A DNA stretch of 34,643 bases from Melioribacteraceae bacterium. Its GTDB lineage: Bacteria; Bacteroidota; Ignavibacteria; Ignavibacteriales; Melioribacteraceae. The stretch covers positions 1-34,643 of the forward strand of contig JAKIUC010000047.1 in the NCBI GenBank assembly GCA_021647785.1. The letters run 5' to 3'. Below, one piece after another: positions 33,649-34,643 of the stretch (its first letter is position 1; the number at the start of each line of letters is the position of its first letter). A program made the position numbers and the translations under genes. The notes beneath the pieces are model-generated. The model saw only the letters and a program-made list of their open reading frames with translations, did not search any database and was not told the DNA's origin.

Positions 33649-34643
33649 CTAATCCTTCAAGCACCTTACAATAAAACCGAAATACGTACCGCGATAGATG
33701 AAGTAAATATTATCACTATTGGTGTACAGTCCCAGGTAGTAAGCGGCATCAGTAGTACCCTCAGAACTCCAAAAGTGAGCGTTATCACCTAAAGCGTTGA
33801 AATAGCCATCACCGGTACGGTAGCCCGCAAGTAGCGCAGAGAAGCCGCTTGTGTTTGTACCAGCACCACTGCCTGTTCCTTCTCCTATTGCTTTTAATGC
33901 ATTCCCGTCATTATTTACCGCTGTCTTTAATGTTTCAAATTCACTTAGTGTTGGTATATGCCAGCCATCTGGGCATATACCTTGGGTACCTGGTGTTGTA
34001 CTATACTGCATCGCTTCATTCCATTGGTATAAACCGCCATAAGTTGTACAGTTTGCAGGGTCATTGCCATAACAGTATTTTTCAATTGTGCTATTATTGG
34101 TGGCATCTTCACTCCCTTGTATCATTGACCCTACATCAAGATTCTCTTTTAGCCAGCATTGGTCGCCTATCTGTACGGTGTTGTAAGTCTTACCTGCATA
34201 AGTTACAGTCGGTATGCCGGGGCAGGGAGCAAAAATAGTTTGAAATGACCACACACTTGACCAATCTGAAATACCATAGCTATTAGTTGCACTCACTCGC
34301 CAATAATATGTGGTAGAATTATTTAATCCGGCAATTTGCTGACTTGTGTTGGTTAAACCACTCTGATTATATACAAAACCGGAGAAGGAACTGTTTGTTG
34401 ATACTTGCAATGTGTAGCTTGTTGCTCCGCTACTCGAATTCCAACTTAAGGTTGGGGATGTGGATTGATCTGTTGTACCGTTTGTTGGTGACGATAATGT
34501 TGGTACTTGGGGAGCTGTACCTACAGTTGTAAATGACCATACACTTGACCATCCCGCTGTACCGTAGCTATTAGTTGCACTCACACGCCAGTAATATGTG
34601 GTAGAATTACTTAAACTTGAAACTTGCTGATTAGTACTGGTTA
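33649..34643 (-). CDS. FN3-repeat protein with C-terminal FISUMP domain (partial, N-terminus outside window)
   Basis: The frame runs in from the right edge without a start (the apparent start at 34584 is an internal GTG in YYWRVSATNSYG) and ends at 33649. At least two FN3-like modules are seen, with TYYWRVSATNSYG and WSSVWSF repeated at a period of 96 codons. The last 190 residues form a FISUMP domain (Fibrobacter succinogenes major paralogous domain): YAGKTYNTVQIGDQCWLKENLDVG, GICPDGWHIPTLSEFETL, GYRTGDGYF, HFWSSEG and FIVRCLKD. FISUMP proteins are secreted lipoproteins or surface proteins of unknown role. No T9SS tail follows. It is 150 bases upstream of the giant modular protein and may be co-transcribed with it. 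Confidence 0.88.
   Translation of the reverse strand, partial: TSTNQQVSSLSNSTTYYWRVSATNSYGTAGWSSVWSFTTVGTAPQVPTLSSPTNGTTDQSTSPTLSWNSSSGATSYTLQVSTNSSFSGFVYNQSGLTNTSQQIAGLNNSTTYYWRVSATNSYGISDWSSVWSFQTIFAPCPGIPTVTYAGKTYNTVQIGDQCWLKENLDVGSMIQGSEDATNNSTIEKYCYGNDPANCTTYGGLYQWNEAMQYSTTPGTQGICPDGWHIPTLSEFETLKTAVNNDGNALKAIGEGTGSGAGTNTSGFSALLAGYRTGDGYFNALGDNAHFWSSEGTTDAAYYLGLYTNSDNIYFIYRGTYFGFIVRCLKD

Overview
Organism: AT-rich bacterial DNA from the Ignavibacteria-like part of the Bacteroidota/Chlorobiota group, judged from several proteins ending in the type IX secretion (T9SS) sorting domain with the NYPNPFNPST motif, a PorV/PorQ-type outer-membrane protein, a TonB-dependent receptor with a carboxypeptidase-regulatory-like N-domain, a DUF5686 protein and a FISUMP domain. 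This placement is inferred from protein style; no rRNA is present.

Layout: nearly everything is on the minus strand. Reading with transcription (right to left): 34643-33649 is a cut FN3/FISUMP surface protein; 33498-28768 a 1576-residue surface protein with nine SPNGGE modules, two cohesin-like domains and a T9SS tail. 28593-25433 is a tight housekeeping group (ybeY, DUF494/Smg-like, Xer recombinase, hpf, hprK), followed by a 449-base gap holding a 110-base inverted-repeat element, then a second tight group at 24983-21834 (M23 peptidase, DUF2795, holB, ricT). The only long plus-strand gene is a DUF5686 outer-membrane protein (19421-21784). Left of it lies a small accessory island: a tail remnant of a second DUF5686 gene, a PIN toxin/Phd-like antitoxin pair and two copies of a 27-base repeat. 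Then come a 3-hydroxyacyl-CoA dehydrogenase and a thiolase with TAATG overlap, a GHL10-type glycoside-hydrolase-like T9SS protein, and about 600 bases of dense hairpins and repeats.

The left third (11850-1) is a cell-envelope locus: TonB-dependent receptor, T9SS-like secreted FN3 protein, PorV/PorQ-family barrel, IPT/propeller lipoprotein, then two secreted beta-propeller proteins. One of these carries two tandem copies of the propeller with an 83-base tract identical between copies; the other carries one propeller followed by glycogen-binding-like E-set domains and runs off the window. A reasonable inference is an outer-membrane uptake or secretion system with surface-displayed binding proteins; the substrate cannot be read from the sequence.

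Most novel candidates: the receptor/PorV/lipoprotein/propeller locus as a unit, the duplicated propeller, the toxin-antitoxin island next to a DUF5686 tail remnant, and the several non-coding inverted-repeat elements. No rRNA, tRNA, CRISPR array or transposase was recognised.
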